This document shows, piece by piece, positions 23,235 to 33,545 of a stretch of 64,000 nt of DNA. Both the position numbers and the translations under genes were made by a program. Source of the DNA: Bemisia tabaci (Eukaryota; Arthropoda; Insecta; Hemiptera; Aleyrodidae); assembly GCF_918797505.1 (NCBI RefSeq), contig NC_092800.1, positions 29,626,263 through 29,690,262 on the forward strand, written 5' to 3'. The number at the start of each line of letters is the position of its first letter. Position 1 is the stretch's first letter. The notes beneath the pieces were generated by a model, which was not told where the DNA came from, searched no databases, and saw nothing but the letters and a program-made list of their open reading frames with translations.

Positions 23235-23789
23235 CACGGAGAACAAGCCTCGTGCGTGGGACCCAAAGTTTAGGTCGTATGGATCTCTGAAGTTTTCAGA
23301 TTGAGAGCATCTGAACACTTCAGGTCTAGCTGTCGAGGTTCGGATCACACATCTGAAACTTCAGTTCTTACATCTGAAGTACTTCAGATGTGAGAACCGA
23401 AGTTTTTCGGTTGTGAGAACCGAAGTTTTTCGGATGTGAAAACCGAAGCACTTCAGATGTAAGAACTGAAGTTTCAGATGTGTGTGAAGTTTCCAGATTG
23501 AGCATCTGAACACTTTAGGTCTAGCTGTCGAGGTTCGAACCACACATCTGAAACTTCAGTTCTTACATCTGAAGTACTTCAGATGTGAGAACCGAAGTTT
23601 TTCGGTTGTGAGAACCGAAGTTTTTCGGATGTGAAAACCGAAGCACTTCAGATGTAAGAACTGAAGTTTCAGATGTGTGGTTCGAACCTCGACAGCTAGA
23701 CCTAAAGTGTTCAGATGCTCAATCTGGAAACTTCAGAGATCCATATAACTTGAACTTCGGGTTCCACGCACGAGGTTTTTTTCTCCGTG
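23235..23789. mobile_element. CAC-N-G element, family E copy 2, internally duplicated
   Basis: Same ends as 10686-11044 (cacggagaacaagcctcgtg and its counterpart ctccgtg), flanked by ta at 23233-23234 and 23790-23791. The central palindrome block, from the ctgaacact/aggtctagctgtcgagg segment through the ttcagatgtg segment, is present twice in direct orientation, adding about 195 bp. Both sub-blocks carry the unit gagaaccgaagtttttcgg. The minus-strand frame at 23361-23543 is repeat-derived. Confidence 0.9.
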
Positions 23790-23897
23790 TATAAATTCAA
23801 GTAAGTGAAGTTTCTTAAATTTATTAAAAATTGTTGGTCTTTTTTCATTTTCTAAAATGTTTTTAAAAATACCCCGAATGGGTCTCTGAAATTATAA

Positions 23898-24006
23898 ATC
23901 GACGATGAAATCACCAGACCACGTACCTCTTAGGCGGGGTTCAAAAATCTCCGCTCTCATTTTATTTTTTTCAGGTGGTTTTTTCGTGGTCTGATAGTTT
24001 CAGCAT
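23898..24006. repeat. Family W inverted repeat, short copy
   Basis: The left atcgacgatgaaatc then accagaccacgtacc pairs with the right ggtggttttttcgtggtctg then atagtttc. The block aaaaatctccgctctcattt then tattttttt is shared with the family W element at 60140-60404. Confidence 0.5.
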
Positions 24007-24684
24007 GGCTATATTTTAACAGTTTTAGCTCAAGAGTTGAAGCCGTATGTATTATCAATACGGGCCAAGTGCCAAAAAAATGATCTCGAATCTTACACAT
24101 GTTTGAAAGTACTTAAACGCTGCCTAACAGAGTTCCAGATCAAATTCAAGAGTATCTCTGAGGGCTGTTGCTAACTGCGGAGTGAGCTTGCGACAGGTAG
24201 GCCATATGATAACGCTAATTTTGGAATTTTCATATTTTGTTGTTCAATTTCTTTCTTCATGGAGTTTTTACCCAGATACAATATTATTCACACTAAAATT
24301 TTCCGTTTTTAATAGGAGTGCTTTGAGCGTCCAGCACCTAGACTTCAAAAATAAGTAAACACACTTGAATCATTTGAATCATACCGGCTTCTCCAGCTCC
24401 TTTTCCATCACTTCCCAGTTATAATTTTCCCACACGGCTTCAGTCAAGAAGGGTCAACACTCTTCAGAGGGAGCTTATAGTCATAAAAGGTTCCACGGTT
24501 GTCAAATTGTACCAGAAATTGACACTATAACCCAAATTAGTCGTTTAAAGTATGAAAATCATAATCTGACAGTTCCAAAGGATGGAGGGTATAGAAATAA
24601 CATAATAGTTTTTACTTTGGTAGGTACTAATCCTTTTCCTGTTCTTTTTATTATAAAAACTATTTTTCTATGATTTCAATGAGT
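24007..24684. other. Unassigned AT-rich stretch
   Basis: About 680 bp, nothing recognised. Confidence 0.35.
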
Positions 24685-24798
24685 CATGAAAAAACAAGGG
24701 GAAAATAGGAGACATGGCTAAAAAAACACACAATAAAACAACGAGACGTGTATCGTTTGTTTAGCCTTGTTTCCCGTTTTCCACCTTGTTTTTCCATG
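24685..24798. repeat. Small foldback with GCCTTGTTT arms
   Basis: The left catgaaaaaacaaggggaaa then ataggagacatggct pairs with the right agccttgtttcccgttttcc then accttgtttttccatg. The arm words resemble those of the foldback at 25150-25374, about 350 bp away. Confidence 0.65.
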
Positions 24799-24840
24799 TT
24801 ATCATTGTTACGAGCTGCTATATAAGATTTGCATCTTGTC

Positions 24841-25085
24841 ACCTTCCGGCCGAAGTATCACAAGCGCCATGCGACGTTGAAAAATTTCTGCCGTCATTTC
24901 ATTTTTTTATAGAGAAATTGTTGGTTGAATCTGTTTGAAAATTTCACTGAATGTTACCGGCAGCACAGATAAAATTTCGGACAGCTTCGTTGAACGCTTC
25001 GTTGAACAATTTCTCAGTAAAAAAATAAAATGACGGCGGAAATTTTGAAACGTTGCATAACGCTTGTGATACTTTGATTGAAGGT
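24841..25085. repeat. Foldback with gtatcacaagcg arms (W-like)
   Basis: The left accttccggccgaagtatca then caagcgccatgcgacgtt pairs with the right aacgttgcataacgcttgtg then atactttgattgaaggt. Inner arms ctgccgtcatttcatttttt and aaaaaataaaatgacggcgg also pair. Two minus-strand frames at 24907-25231 are incidental. Confidence 0.75.
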
Positions 25086-25149
25086 AGAGATTCATGTTTA
25101 CATATAGTGGGAACAAAGAGAATGTAAAAGCAGCCCGAAACGGATACGA

Positions 25150-25374
25150 CAATCGAAAACGCAGGAAAATGCGGAAACAAGGCTAAAATACAAAACATAC
25201 TGATTTCAATACCAACTTCACCATGTAACACTGTTCGCTGGTTTTTATTTTAGTTTCTTCCTTATTTTTAATTCTGTTTTAGCAGTTGATAATGGTGCCG
25301 TAAGGTACCGAAACGTCCTGCCTTTGTGTTTTGTATTTTAGCCTTGTTTCCGCATTTTCCTGTGTTTTCGATTG
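25150..25374. repeat. Foldback with caatcgaaaacgcagg arms
   Basis: The left arm (25150-25201) is caatcgaaaacgcaggaaaa, then tgcggaaacaaggctaaaat, then acaaaaca. It is almost exactly complementary to 25325-25374. The spacer is about 120 bp. It lies head to tail with 24841-25085, giving three foldbacks within 700 bp. Confidence 0.8.
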
Positions 25375-26559
25375 AGTTACATACATCTAATAATTTGATT
25401 TAACTTGTTGGTATTGGTATAATTTTGTCTTTCTTGCCGAGTAATGAGGATTTACAGCTATTGGCGCGTATACGTAGTATACCGCCTTTGCGATCGTTTC
25501 GACCCCCCCCCCCCCTCGATACAATAACCGAGTCCCCTAGTTCCTTACCGAAAAGTGACTACCGCGAACTTCTGAGATTTTCCAAAGCGTGTAAAAAGTT
25601 TACTAATCCGTCAATAATAATGATTAAAATTTGTTTCTCATTCTGGGGCTCGCTAGTTTATGTGTAATGAATACCAAGAGTCTACGTTTCTTGGTTTTTT
25701 TTAAAAAAACCTTAGAATGGGGCGCGCTGATTTAAAATATGCATATATAAGCGGAAGCAAGCGAACTGATTCGAGGATGGCTGACCAGTTCGGCACTCCT
25801 TGAATGAGAATTTCACTCACTCCGTTTTGTTCACAACGTTGCTTTGACATATCTCCACAACACTGTTATCCTTTTCAAAAGTTGGTACTCCTTGCTCTGA
25901 TAGCCGGGGCCACCAGGATAGTGGTAAGTGCAATCTGTGATGAGCCTCGAGACTCATTAGACCATTTGCTAAACGTGGCTCATACAGGAGTCCACTAAGC
26001 CCTCTCGTCCCCACGCTCCTGATCACTGCGTCGGCGTCACGAAGAACAATGGGCCTTGGGTCCCAACGCGGCCGATACCCGTACCCCAATTACTCACGCT
26101 TCATTAACCATTTCACCGTCACGCTAGGATTCATCCAATTTTCAAAAAAAATTGTTTCGCATGTATTTAGCAATTTTTTCCTTACTCTCCGTTAAAACAC
26201 AAATAAAAAGAGACCTCATTCATAAAAATCGGCCGAATAGAAGAGAAGTTACAGTAATCGAAATCCGAAGAAATCAACAAAACCTCGACTCCTCGATACG
26301 AAAAATAAAATGAAGGGGAAAAAAAGAAAGTATAAATTACAATTAAATATAATTGACCTCAAAATTTGACAAACAATTCATTTATATACCTAACGCTGAA
26401 AAAACTGGGAGAAATTACAAAAAATTTGCCTCTTGCAAGGGGCTTCTTTGTAAGAATTTTGACCTGAAGACAACGGTCGAATAACAGCAGTACTCCATAC
26501 AATACACGGTGTGCCTGAACGAGTTAAACATTTTTCATACGTCCAAATCGAAAAATCTT
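25375..26559. other. Unassigned stretch
   Basis: Contains a C-run at about 25503-25514 and a short t8/a7 hairpin near 25690-25710. The segment 25880-26090 is less AT-rich but overlapping frames on both strands have no known motif. Confidence 0.35.
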
Positions 26560-27650
26560 TATATTTTTAACTACAATGTTTCTTGAATCGTTTAAGCAAA
26601 AAAAAAAAAAAAAAAAAAATTCCGTCGAGATTCTGGAACGCAAAGGCGCTTTAAAAGTATTCTGGGGCTATAATAGCTAAATCACCGGTAGTAAATTCGT
26701 TATATTATTAAAAAGAAATTGACTCCATAGTTTAATTCCTTAGTTTCTTGAATACGATTATTTTAAGCACTTAAACATTTATACCACCAATTTTAGCCAT
26801 GGGGTGATTTCCTGAGAGCCGATAATATCACGAATTTCTCATAGAACCCCTCAACAGTGGCTTGCTTTTTTGGCAGCCGATTCGGCCATCGAACCGGAGT
26901 TTAAATGGAAGCTGATAATAACCCAAAGCTCTGAGAAAAATTTTGAGATGAGTATAAGAACGGTTTGTTGTAAGTAGCGAGGAGAGGCGGGCAAAGCGGC
27001 TAAAATCCTATCTAATTTTTACAGTTTTTCTGTTGAATTAATGTTGCCGCGGGCTTCTGACTGTCCACACATAGTTCTGTTCAGCATATCGATACATAAG
27101 TATTTACATTTTACATACGTAGAATCTAATTTTCACGTCGGGGAGTTGACATATTTTGATTTTTTCGATTTTATACGGAAAATTGATGGTTTTTCGGGAT
27201 TGAAATTATTATTGTTTCATGAAAAATAAATGCACCCAAAATGACTATAGCATATTGATTCTTACACATTTGCACTCACAAAATTGGTTGGTAAATTCAA
27301 CGAGTGGGTGCATCGACCTGGTATATCAAGTTTCTGCAATTTTTTACGGCAAATCAGTAGATTTTCGGGATGTAGATTGCTTACTTTCAATTCATGAATG
27401 AATAAAGCAACGACATGGTTGAACTTCTTTGCATGGAAAGACGTTTAAAATAACAAAATCAAGACGTATTTAATGCAATTGCATTTATATCGAGTCAATT
27501 TCTTTTCAATAATATAACGGGATTTTTACTACCGGTGATTTGGGTATTTTAGCCCCAAAATACCTTTAAATCGACTTTATCTTCTAGGAGTTCGACAGAA
27601 TTTTTCCTTTCTTCGCTTAAATTATTCCGTAGCACTTTTCTTCAAGAATC
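26560..27650. mobile_element. Large foldback with ACCGGTAGTAAA arms
   Basis: Arm 26560-26745 pairs with about 27470-27650. Shared inverted blocks are aaatcaccggtagtaaa, ttcgttatattattaaaaag and aaattgactc, then aagtattctggggcta, then ttcttgaatcgtttaagc. The left arm has a 22-bp A-run at about 26600-26621 that is not symmetric. The spacer (26750-27460) contains two weakly similar frames (27041-27229 and 27219-27401) that may be an old duplication. No domain recognised. Confidence 0.6.
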
Positions 27651-27659
27651 TGATAAGAT

Positions 27660-28257
27660 TTTGCTTGAGGCAGATCAAAAAACTTAAATTCGATCGAATA
27701 GCTTTCTACTTTCACAATACACGGTCTCGTCAAGGTGCGTCTTTGACCTCGCAGTGTTGGATCGTGAATTCTCTTTTTATGCTGTTTGCCTATTTTGAAA
27801 TCTCTGTAAATGAAAACTAAAGGGGTTGATATGTGCGAGTTAATGACGGCGCCTTATCAACACATTGTGTTGGAGTTCACTGCTTGTTTTTATTTTACGT
27901 AAGTTTATTTTACATACGTTTATTTTACTTAAGTTACAAAATGTTTATTTAGATCCGGCAACTATATATACCGAGTCAGTGTGAGACATAAGTATGGAAT
28001 ACATGGTTTTATTCCATCACACTTACACACGATGACTTGGGTGGGAAGTGGCTTCGGCCCGTGGCACACTTATCACCGTCGTCTCGACTGGCACATGTCA
28101 CATCTCGAGAGCCGTCCCGCTTGTCTGCGACTCTCGCGAATGGTCACAATAGTTTTTAATCGCTTAACATTATCAGTGTAAATAAAATTAACACGCTTCC
28201 AATCAAAGTGCCACCCGCGGGTGAGTCCGAGATAGGTTAAAATTCATGATCGCATAA
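27660..28257. other. Unassigned stretch
   Basis: Contains a small imperfect tandem run at about 27889-27940 (tttattttacgtaagt-type unit, three times). Nothing else recognised. Confidence 0.4.
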
Positions 28258-28282
28258 TGCCGAACTAAGAAAAACCGCCGTT

Positions 28283-28884
28283 CACTGGAAAAAAAAAGTT
28301 GCTTGGATCTGGAGTCCAGACTCTTGAAAACAATGACAAGAAAAAATACTCTTGGTTCAATCGGAGTTGTGCTTGAATCAAAACGAAATCCGCTTGAATT
28401 AAGAGTTTTGGTTCTCGATTTAAGCAAAATTCCGATCGAATCAAAAGTATTTTTTCTTGTCAATGTTTTTAAGAGTCTGGACTCTAGATCCAATGTATTT
28501 CTTTTTTCCAGAGCGAGTAAATTATATTTTTACCGGAAATCATACAAGATTGCAAAATCTCTACTATCCTGTGATCTAGGATTGAAAGCTCGAGGTGTGC
28601 ATTGTTTGGCAAATGTGTACAACGGGGCAGGTTCGACACCAAGAAAATAAACAACTGAAGCGCGCACCCAGGTATACGTGCAATGCATGAAGGATCCTGC
28701 AGACTTGTAAGGCGCTGTACTTTGCGCCGCGCTCACCGTGCTGTAGTGCTGTACGCGCATTGCGTGAAGTATCCTGCGGTCTTGAAAGGCGCTACTATGC
28801 GTTCCGCACCGTGCGCGCCAGCGACCAGCCTCGCGTCGCGCTGGCGCCGGTCGCACTGTTCCAAGCGACTTTTTTTTCTCAGTG
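28283..28884. mobile_element. CAC-N-G element (family D, copy 2) enclosing a B1 copy
   Basis: Outer ends are cactggaaaaaaaaagttgc then ttgga on the left and ccaagcgacttttttttctc then agtg on the right, which are clear inverted repeats. Inside are a full D foldback (28283-28513, with gagtccagactcttgaaaa and its complement) and then a truncated B1 element (28514-28862). Flanks tt/at give no exact duplication. Either B1 inserted in a longer D-type element, or two D-type ends mobilised the interval. Confidence 0.6.
28514..28862 (+). mobile_element. Family B1 element, copy 3 (inverted relative to copy 1)
   Basis: Reads cgagtaaattatatttttac then cgg, the reverse complement of B1 copy 1's right end, and continues collinearly with it to gcgcgacgcg-type sequence. 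It stops at ccggtcgcactgtt, where copy 1 continues for another 50 bp, so this copy is truncated at that side. The frames at 28303-28650, 28530-28856 and 28683-29072 run across element borders and are not genes. Confidence 0.7.
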
Positions 28885-29148
28885 ATCAGTATTCGAATGT
28901 TCCTATAAAATATTTAGTTTTGAAGAAAGTTATGAATAAACTTTTTTCAAATTTTCGGCAGTATAGATCAAATTACATACGAAGACAATTCCATGGAAAA
29001 TCGGAGGAAAAATATTTAAAAATTTTGAAATGCTCTATTTATCAAAAAATGCAAATTAAAATGCTTCATTAATTTAAAAATGCTTGCTTTATCAAAGGAG
29101 ATTTGGCAACATCTAAAGAGTCATGCGGCGTCTTTCCTTAGCACATCA

Positions 29149-29463
29149 GTATAGCCGGAGTGATGAGGGAGAGGCGCCCCCAAAATAATTCTTACACCTC
29201 ACGATCGCGAAAGAAGAATGTTCGAAATATACTTTCTTAACTTGAATTGGACAAAATAATGCGAGGTAATTTCAATTATGACGGTGCCGCAGGCATAACA
29301 CGTACTGATGTGCTTGAAAAACTAAAATTCGAGCGAAAATTTTGAAACACTGGACGCACTGTATGTTCCTCTAGTTTCACTAGGATGTAATTGTCATACG
29401 ATGTGGCGAACTTCCTCAGGTATCGTGAACTGCAAGCACCCGGGCAGTCCTGCGATACTTCCT
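29149..29463. other. Unassigned spacer between two A copies
   Basis: About 315 bp, nothing recognised. Confidence 0.35.
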
Positions 29464-29710
29464 CAATAAGGAAAAACGCCGTATGATCCATCAGGCGTTG
29501 CCAGATTTCCATTGATAAAATCAAAATTTTTACAAAAATTTGTGAATACTTTTCCTCCAATTCTTCTGAGAATGTCATTCTCAATTTAATCTAAATGATT
29601 TGAATATTTCAAAACGAAATATACATAGCTTTTGTCAAAGTTCAGTATTTTGTTTAGAGAAATTTGACAACGTCTGAATGTTCATACAACGTTCTTCTTT
29701 AACACGGCAG
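29464..29710. mobile_element. Family A TIR element, copy 6
   Basis: The left caataaggaaaaacgccgta then tgatccatcaggcgttgcc and the right caacgtctgaatgttcatac then aacgttcttctttaacacgg cag give the family layout. The extreme left bases are decayed. Confidence 0.7.
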
Positions 29711-30264
29711 AGTAATGCATAGAGTATAGAACATACGCAGATCCGAAACATGATACACGCATCAGATTGGTTTATTCAAGCCCGTGATAACAATGAAATA
29801 AGCTCAAAGAGTTCGTTCATTCAGTATCGCGTTGTCATTTAAGTCCCTGCATGATCGTTTGATACTCGAGACGTGGAATCGATTTAAGATCTTATTTCGC
29901 ATTATGAAGGTAATAGACATCAACAATGAGAAGATGGTTTCAGTGCGTAATAGTCGTTTAGTTGTGATCGATCACTAAAATTGATGATGAATTTCGACGT
30001 TCTCCAAACAGTATTCCTCTATATAAATGCGCCCAAAATTTTTCGTCTCTTTCCTATAAAAATAAAAGATAAAAAAGGGAGAAAAAAATTGAATTGATAA
30101 AATAGGAATTATATTACATATATATTAGAATCTCTTATTACATGTGCGGTTGCGCGCGGCAGTATTCTAATAGTAGTTGGATTGTATTTTGCAAAAAAGG
30201 AACCAAGAGCATTTGTTTCTATTTTACACCTAAAACTGGAAATTTAAGACAACCGTTATCATAT
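29711..30264. other. Unassigned AT-rich stretch
   Basis: About 550 bp, nothing recognised. Confidence 0.35.
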
Positions 30265-30969
30265 TATAGTTTGTTTCACGTAAGCTGATACTTTTTATTC
30301 GGCATTAAAATCCGTAAATGGCAACGCATCAGTCCCGAACGCGGTGACCTGACCGCTCGCCGGCCACCCTCTTTTGTTCAGCGACGAGAGGCCGGCAACC
30401 CGTCCATTGTGAGGGTAGGAACAATGGGCACCCTTCATCCCTCCTTAATGAGACCTAGTACCCGGACCCAATTTTCTTTCTCGTTGAAAAATTAAACTTT
30501 TAGCGTGAAAATTCAGGTCCAGCGGGAAATTTTGATGAAAATGAACTAAAATTTCACCCGATTATCTTAATTTTTACCCGATATACAGCACTTGGGCTCA
30601 TTAAGGAGGGATGAAGGGTTCCCAAATCGCGGTCAACCACAAATGCCGTATATCGGGTAAAAATTAAGATAATCGGATGAAATTTTAGTTCATTTTCATC
30701 AAAATTTCCCGCTGGACCTGAATTTTCACGCTAAAAGTTTAATTTTTCAACGAGAAAGAAAATTGGGTCCTGGTACTAGGGCTCATTAAGGAGGGATAAA
30801 GGGTGCCCATTGTTCCTACCCTCACAATGGACGGGTTGCCGGCCTCTCGTCGCTGAACAAAAGAGGGTGGCCGGCGAGCGGTCAGGTCACCGCGTTCGGG
30901 ACTGATGCGTTGCCATTTACGGATTTTAATGCCGAATAAAAAGTATCAGCTTACGTGAAACAGACTATA
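30265..30969. mobile_element. 705-bp near-perfect palindrome (family I)
   Basis: Arms of about 330 bp (30265-30595 and about 30640-30969) are almost exactly complementary. Landmarks present in both orientations are cacgtaagctgatacttttt, ccgaacgcggtgacctgacc, ctcttttgttcagcgacgag, acaatgggcaccctt, aaaatttcccgctggacctg and atatcgggtaaaaattaaga. The short spacer holds a further copy of the arm motif ctcattaaggagggatgaag. No coding frame crosses it. High arm identity suggests recent formation or gene conversion between arms. Confidence 0.9.
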
Positions 30970-31872
30970 GTTTCATATTTTTGCATGATTTCAGTGCTGC
31001 TATTGCAAATGATGAAGTTGCACAATCTTTTCAAACATTGCAATGCTCCTGGTTCCTTTTTGAAAAACGCAATCCAGCTAATCCCTACTCATAGATTTGC
31101 AAAAAATGATAAGAGTATTTGAGTCCAAACATTTTGCTCTTTCGTCCAGTTTGGTTTATTTGCCTAGCCCATCGATTGTCAACTGGGTCTCTGTGGGTAC
31201 GATGATGGTTGATTGATTCTGGTCAAAGCCTCTGAGAGTATCGATACGGCTTGAAATCGAAGGCTGACACGGGAACTACTGCATCATCCTAAGGAATAAC
31301 GTCGTAAGTACATTGTACATCCGGACTCTGCGCTTGCGTCCCCAATGAGACACGATGTTTGCGGAAAACTCGTGTCTTTGTTTCTTCAATATTTTTAGGG
31401 AGTTCTACTCTAACATTAATGAAAAAAAATGTCAAACAAGTTTCGAAGTGAAATATTCATTATCTCAATGATTTTGTATTCCGAAGGGAACTCGGAAACA
31501 TTTGGATGTTCGTTAGCCTAAAGTGCGATGCACAAGTAAGTTCCCAAGTGCGATACACAAGTATGCCGACATTGCTCATTTAAAATCGTGGGATACCATA
31601 TGAAATATTTCCAAAACTCCAAAATGTATGAAATTAACGTTTCAAATTTCGGATTGTTGGCCTCATGCCAAGTAATAATTGTAACGATTTCAATTTAATT
31701 TGGAAACATCGCACTATCCATATTCGTTACTAGTTTCTCACATGAGAGAAAAGAAAAACTGAAAATGATTTGCAAATCATAGATTCCATCATAGGCACCA
31801 TCAACAAACACCCAGGCAAATCAAAAGTATTTCTTTTAGTGCTCCTCAATGTGGATTACCTATCTATCTTCT
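30970..31872. other. Unassigned stretch
   Basis: About 900 bp. It contains a minor 25-bp duplication near 31520-31566 (aagtgcgat.cacaagta twice). Nothing else recognised. Confidence 0.35.
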
Positions 31873-32045
31873 TCCGTGCCGAGGAAGAACGAGGTATGAA
31901 CATTCAGGAGTTGACAAATTTCCCTCAGTAAAACATACATTTTTGAAGACATTTATGCAAATTTTTCTTTGAAATTTTCAGAAATTTTAGATTAAACCAT
32001 GTATACAAAAGTGTCTGAATATTTTGAAAACAAATGAGAACTTAT

Positions 32046-32256
32046 CTGTAACAATAGCGGATGTGAGAAATTACCTCTTCGAAACACATTAAAAAAACTG
32101 TTTTGGCATCGAGAAAATTTTGAGAAAATACTTGAGACGTGATCTTCGAGATCTGTACATTGTGCCAGAGCCAAGCATATTAAATTTTTGTGTAAACGAA
32201 ACAGTTTTTTAAGCGTGTTTCTAAACGGTAATTTTTCACTTCCGCCATTGTTACAT
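32046..32256. mobile_element. Foldback nested in family A copy 7
   Basis: The left gtaacaatagcggatgtgag then aaattacctcttcgaaacac pairs with the right gtgtttctaaacggtaattt then ttcacttccgccattgttac. The inner block aaaaaactgttttg pairs with gaaacagtttttt. The spacer is about 80 bp. Interrupts A-family sequence between gaacttat and ataagg. Confidence 0.7.
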
Positions 32257-32336
32257 ATAAGGCCTCATATATTCATGATTTGCCCAGAAAATTCGGTTTC
32301 TACCAAAGGAGAGCTGACAAAATTTAAAGGCTCATA

Positions 32337-32706
32337 TGGACGTGGTTCTACCAAACAGACCTACGTGGAAGTGAGAAATATGGGGTGTGCTCGTTAGTCT
32401 CTTTGCGTAAGAGTGAATGATAATAATCAAGCACCAGTGACGTCAGCGACGATGACGGGAGCAACGATGCCCGGGAGCGTGGTCTTTAACTCATGAGCCC
32501 TGTGCACAAGGCTCTCTTGCCATGCCCGCGGCTCATGAGTTCCGCACTCAGTTGCACATAGGTCTGTTTGATAGAATGCAATATCCCGCTTTGCCAATTC
32601 TTCAAAAGGAACCACGCCCACTTTTACATTGCTTCTTATCCAGATTTCTAGAGCACACCCCACATTTCTCATCGCCACATAGGTCTGTTTGGTAGAAATA
32701 CGTCCA
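32337..32706. mobile_element. Family M2 foldback nested in family A copy 7, TA duplication
   Basis: Ends are tggacgtggttctaccaaac and gtttggtagaaatacgtcca, flanked by ta on both sides (32335-32336 and 32707-32708). Removing one ta and the element restores the usual A-family ctcata-ggcg junction. Second arms gaaatatggggtgtgctc and gagcacaccccacatttct also pair. The terminal word is a variant of the family L/M end tggacgtatttctgcc. Confidence 0.8.
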
Positions 32707-32732
32707 TATGGCGTTCTTCCTTAGCACGACAG

Positions 32733-33142
32733 TCTTATCCTCCACATTTTCCTCGCATTTCGTTCCAGTCCTTCACATCACTATTCCAAAAAATCAAAAT
32801 AGCACACGATACATTTTGCAACGTTGCCGGGCAGAGTTGACAGCCCCATGCGTTGAGGAAGTGCGACCTCACTCGTCCCTCGCGGAAAACTGTTCCGGGT
32901 CCAATTATTTTCGGCGACAAAAGCTGAAGTGATTCGCGTCCACCGGGCCAGCTCGGAGTGGAGACGGAGGCAGCAAGGCGCGCTCGACTGTGAAGCTGAT
33001 TGCGCACACTTAACTCAAAGTAAATGATGCGAAATCATCCTCCATGAAACCAAATATCGACCCTCGGATCTCCTTCCGTGAAAAAAAAGTGTTCCTCGGA
33101 TACGTTTCGCCGTGCTAGATTGAGGACGGAAGCGCAAAAACT
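32733..33142. other. Unassigned stretch
   Basis: About 410 bp with overlapping short frames on both strands (32708-33007). None is recognisable. Confidence 0.35.
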
Positions 33143-33237
33143 GACCGTATGTGTAAAAGTTGACAAAATGTGCAAAAGCTGACTGCATGTGCAACAGCTG
33201 ACTGCATGTGCAACAGCTGACTGCATGTGCAACTGCT
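33143..33237 (-). repeat. 19-bp minisatellite, five units
   Basis: Five head-to-tail 19-bp units of the form gactgcatgtgcaacagct. The last three are nearly identical and the first two are diverged (gaccgtatgtgtaaaagtt, gacaaaatgtgcaaaagct). The gradient from diverged to identical suggests growth at the right-hand side. The minus frame 33035-33232 reads through it as a short peptide repeat but runs out of frame after a few units. Confidence 0.9.
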
Positions 33238-33397
33238 GGAACAGTTGAAATTTCCGTGTTTATGGTTACTTTGGGTTACTGTGAGCTACTTTTTTTTTAT
33301 CGGATCAACCAAATGGATTTGGTTGTTTGCCAAAATTTTTGGTGAAAACAGCCAAAACCATAGGTTACTCTGCAACATCTGATGAGGAAGAGTGGCG

Positions 33398-33545
33398 AGA
33401 CGTGAATGATTGATTATCCATATCTTTCCATTTCAAACTGTGGTAAAGAATCAATTATTAAGGTGTTCGTTGCAAACACCTTTTTATTGATCCTTTATAA
33501 TAGGTTTAAATGACAGATCAATCGATGATGAAAGTGGCATGCGGA
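33398..33545 (-). repeat. Family K palindromic repeat, copy 3 (inverted)
   Basis: The reverse complement carries the family's attcacg, aaatgg and taaagaatc words. The centre is an exact hairpin at 33461-33482 (aaggtgttcg ttgc aaacacctt), which marks the symmetry axis of the family. Confidence 0.65.

Larger units (their letters stand above)
28258..29148. mobile_element. Family A TIR element, copy 5, split by a D/B composite
   Basis: The left TIR lies at 28258-28282 (tgccgaactaagaaaaaccg then ccg). The rest of the element resumes at about 28885 (tatttagttttgaagaaagt, then ttttcaaattttcgg) and ends with catgcggcgtctttccttag then cacatcag. Together the two parts equal one full family A copy. The 600 bp between is foreign and listed separately. 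Confidence 0.7.
31873..32732. mobile_element. Family A TIR element, copy 7, carrying two nested insertions
   Basis: The left end cttccgtgccgaggaagaac and the right end atggcgttcttccttagcac then gacag are flanked by tctt on both sides, an exact 4-bp duplication. Removing the two internal foldbacks (32046-32256 and 32337-32706) leaves about 280 bp, close to one A copy, in the normal order. The frames at 31992-32678 are repeat-derived. Confidence 0.75.

Noticed and set aside
27041..27401. Two adjacent frames with faintly similar endings as a tandem gene duplication
   Set aside because: Similarity is weak and confined to the spacer of a large foldback. I could not distinguish it from chance.
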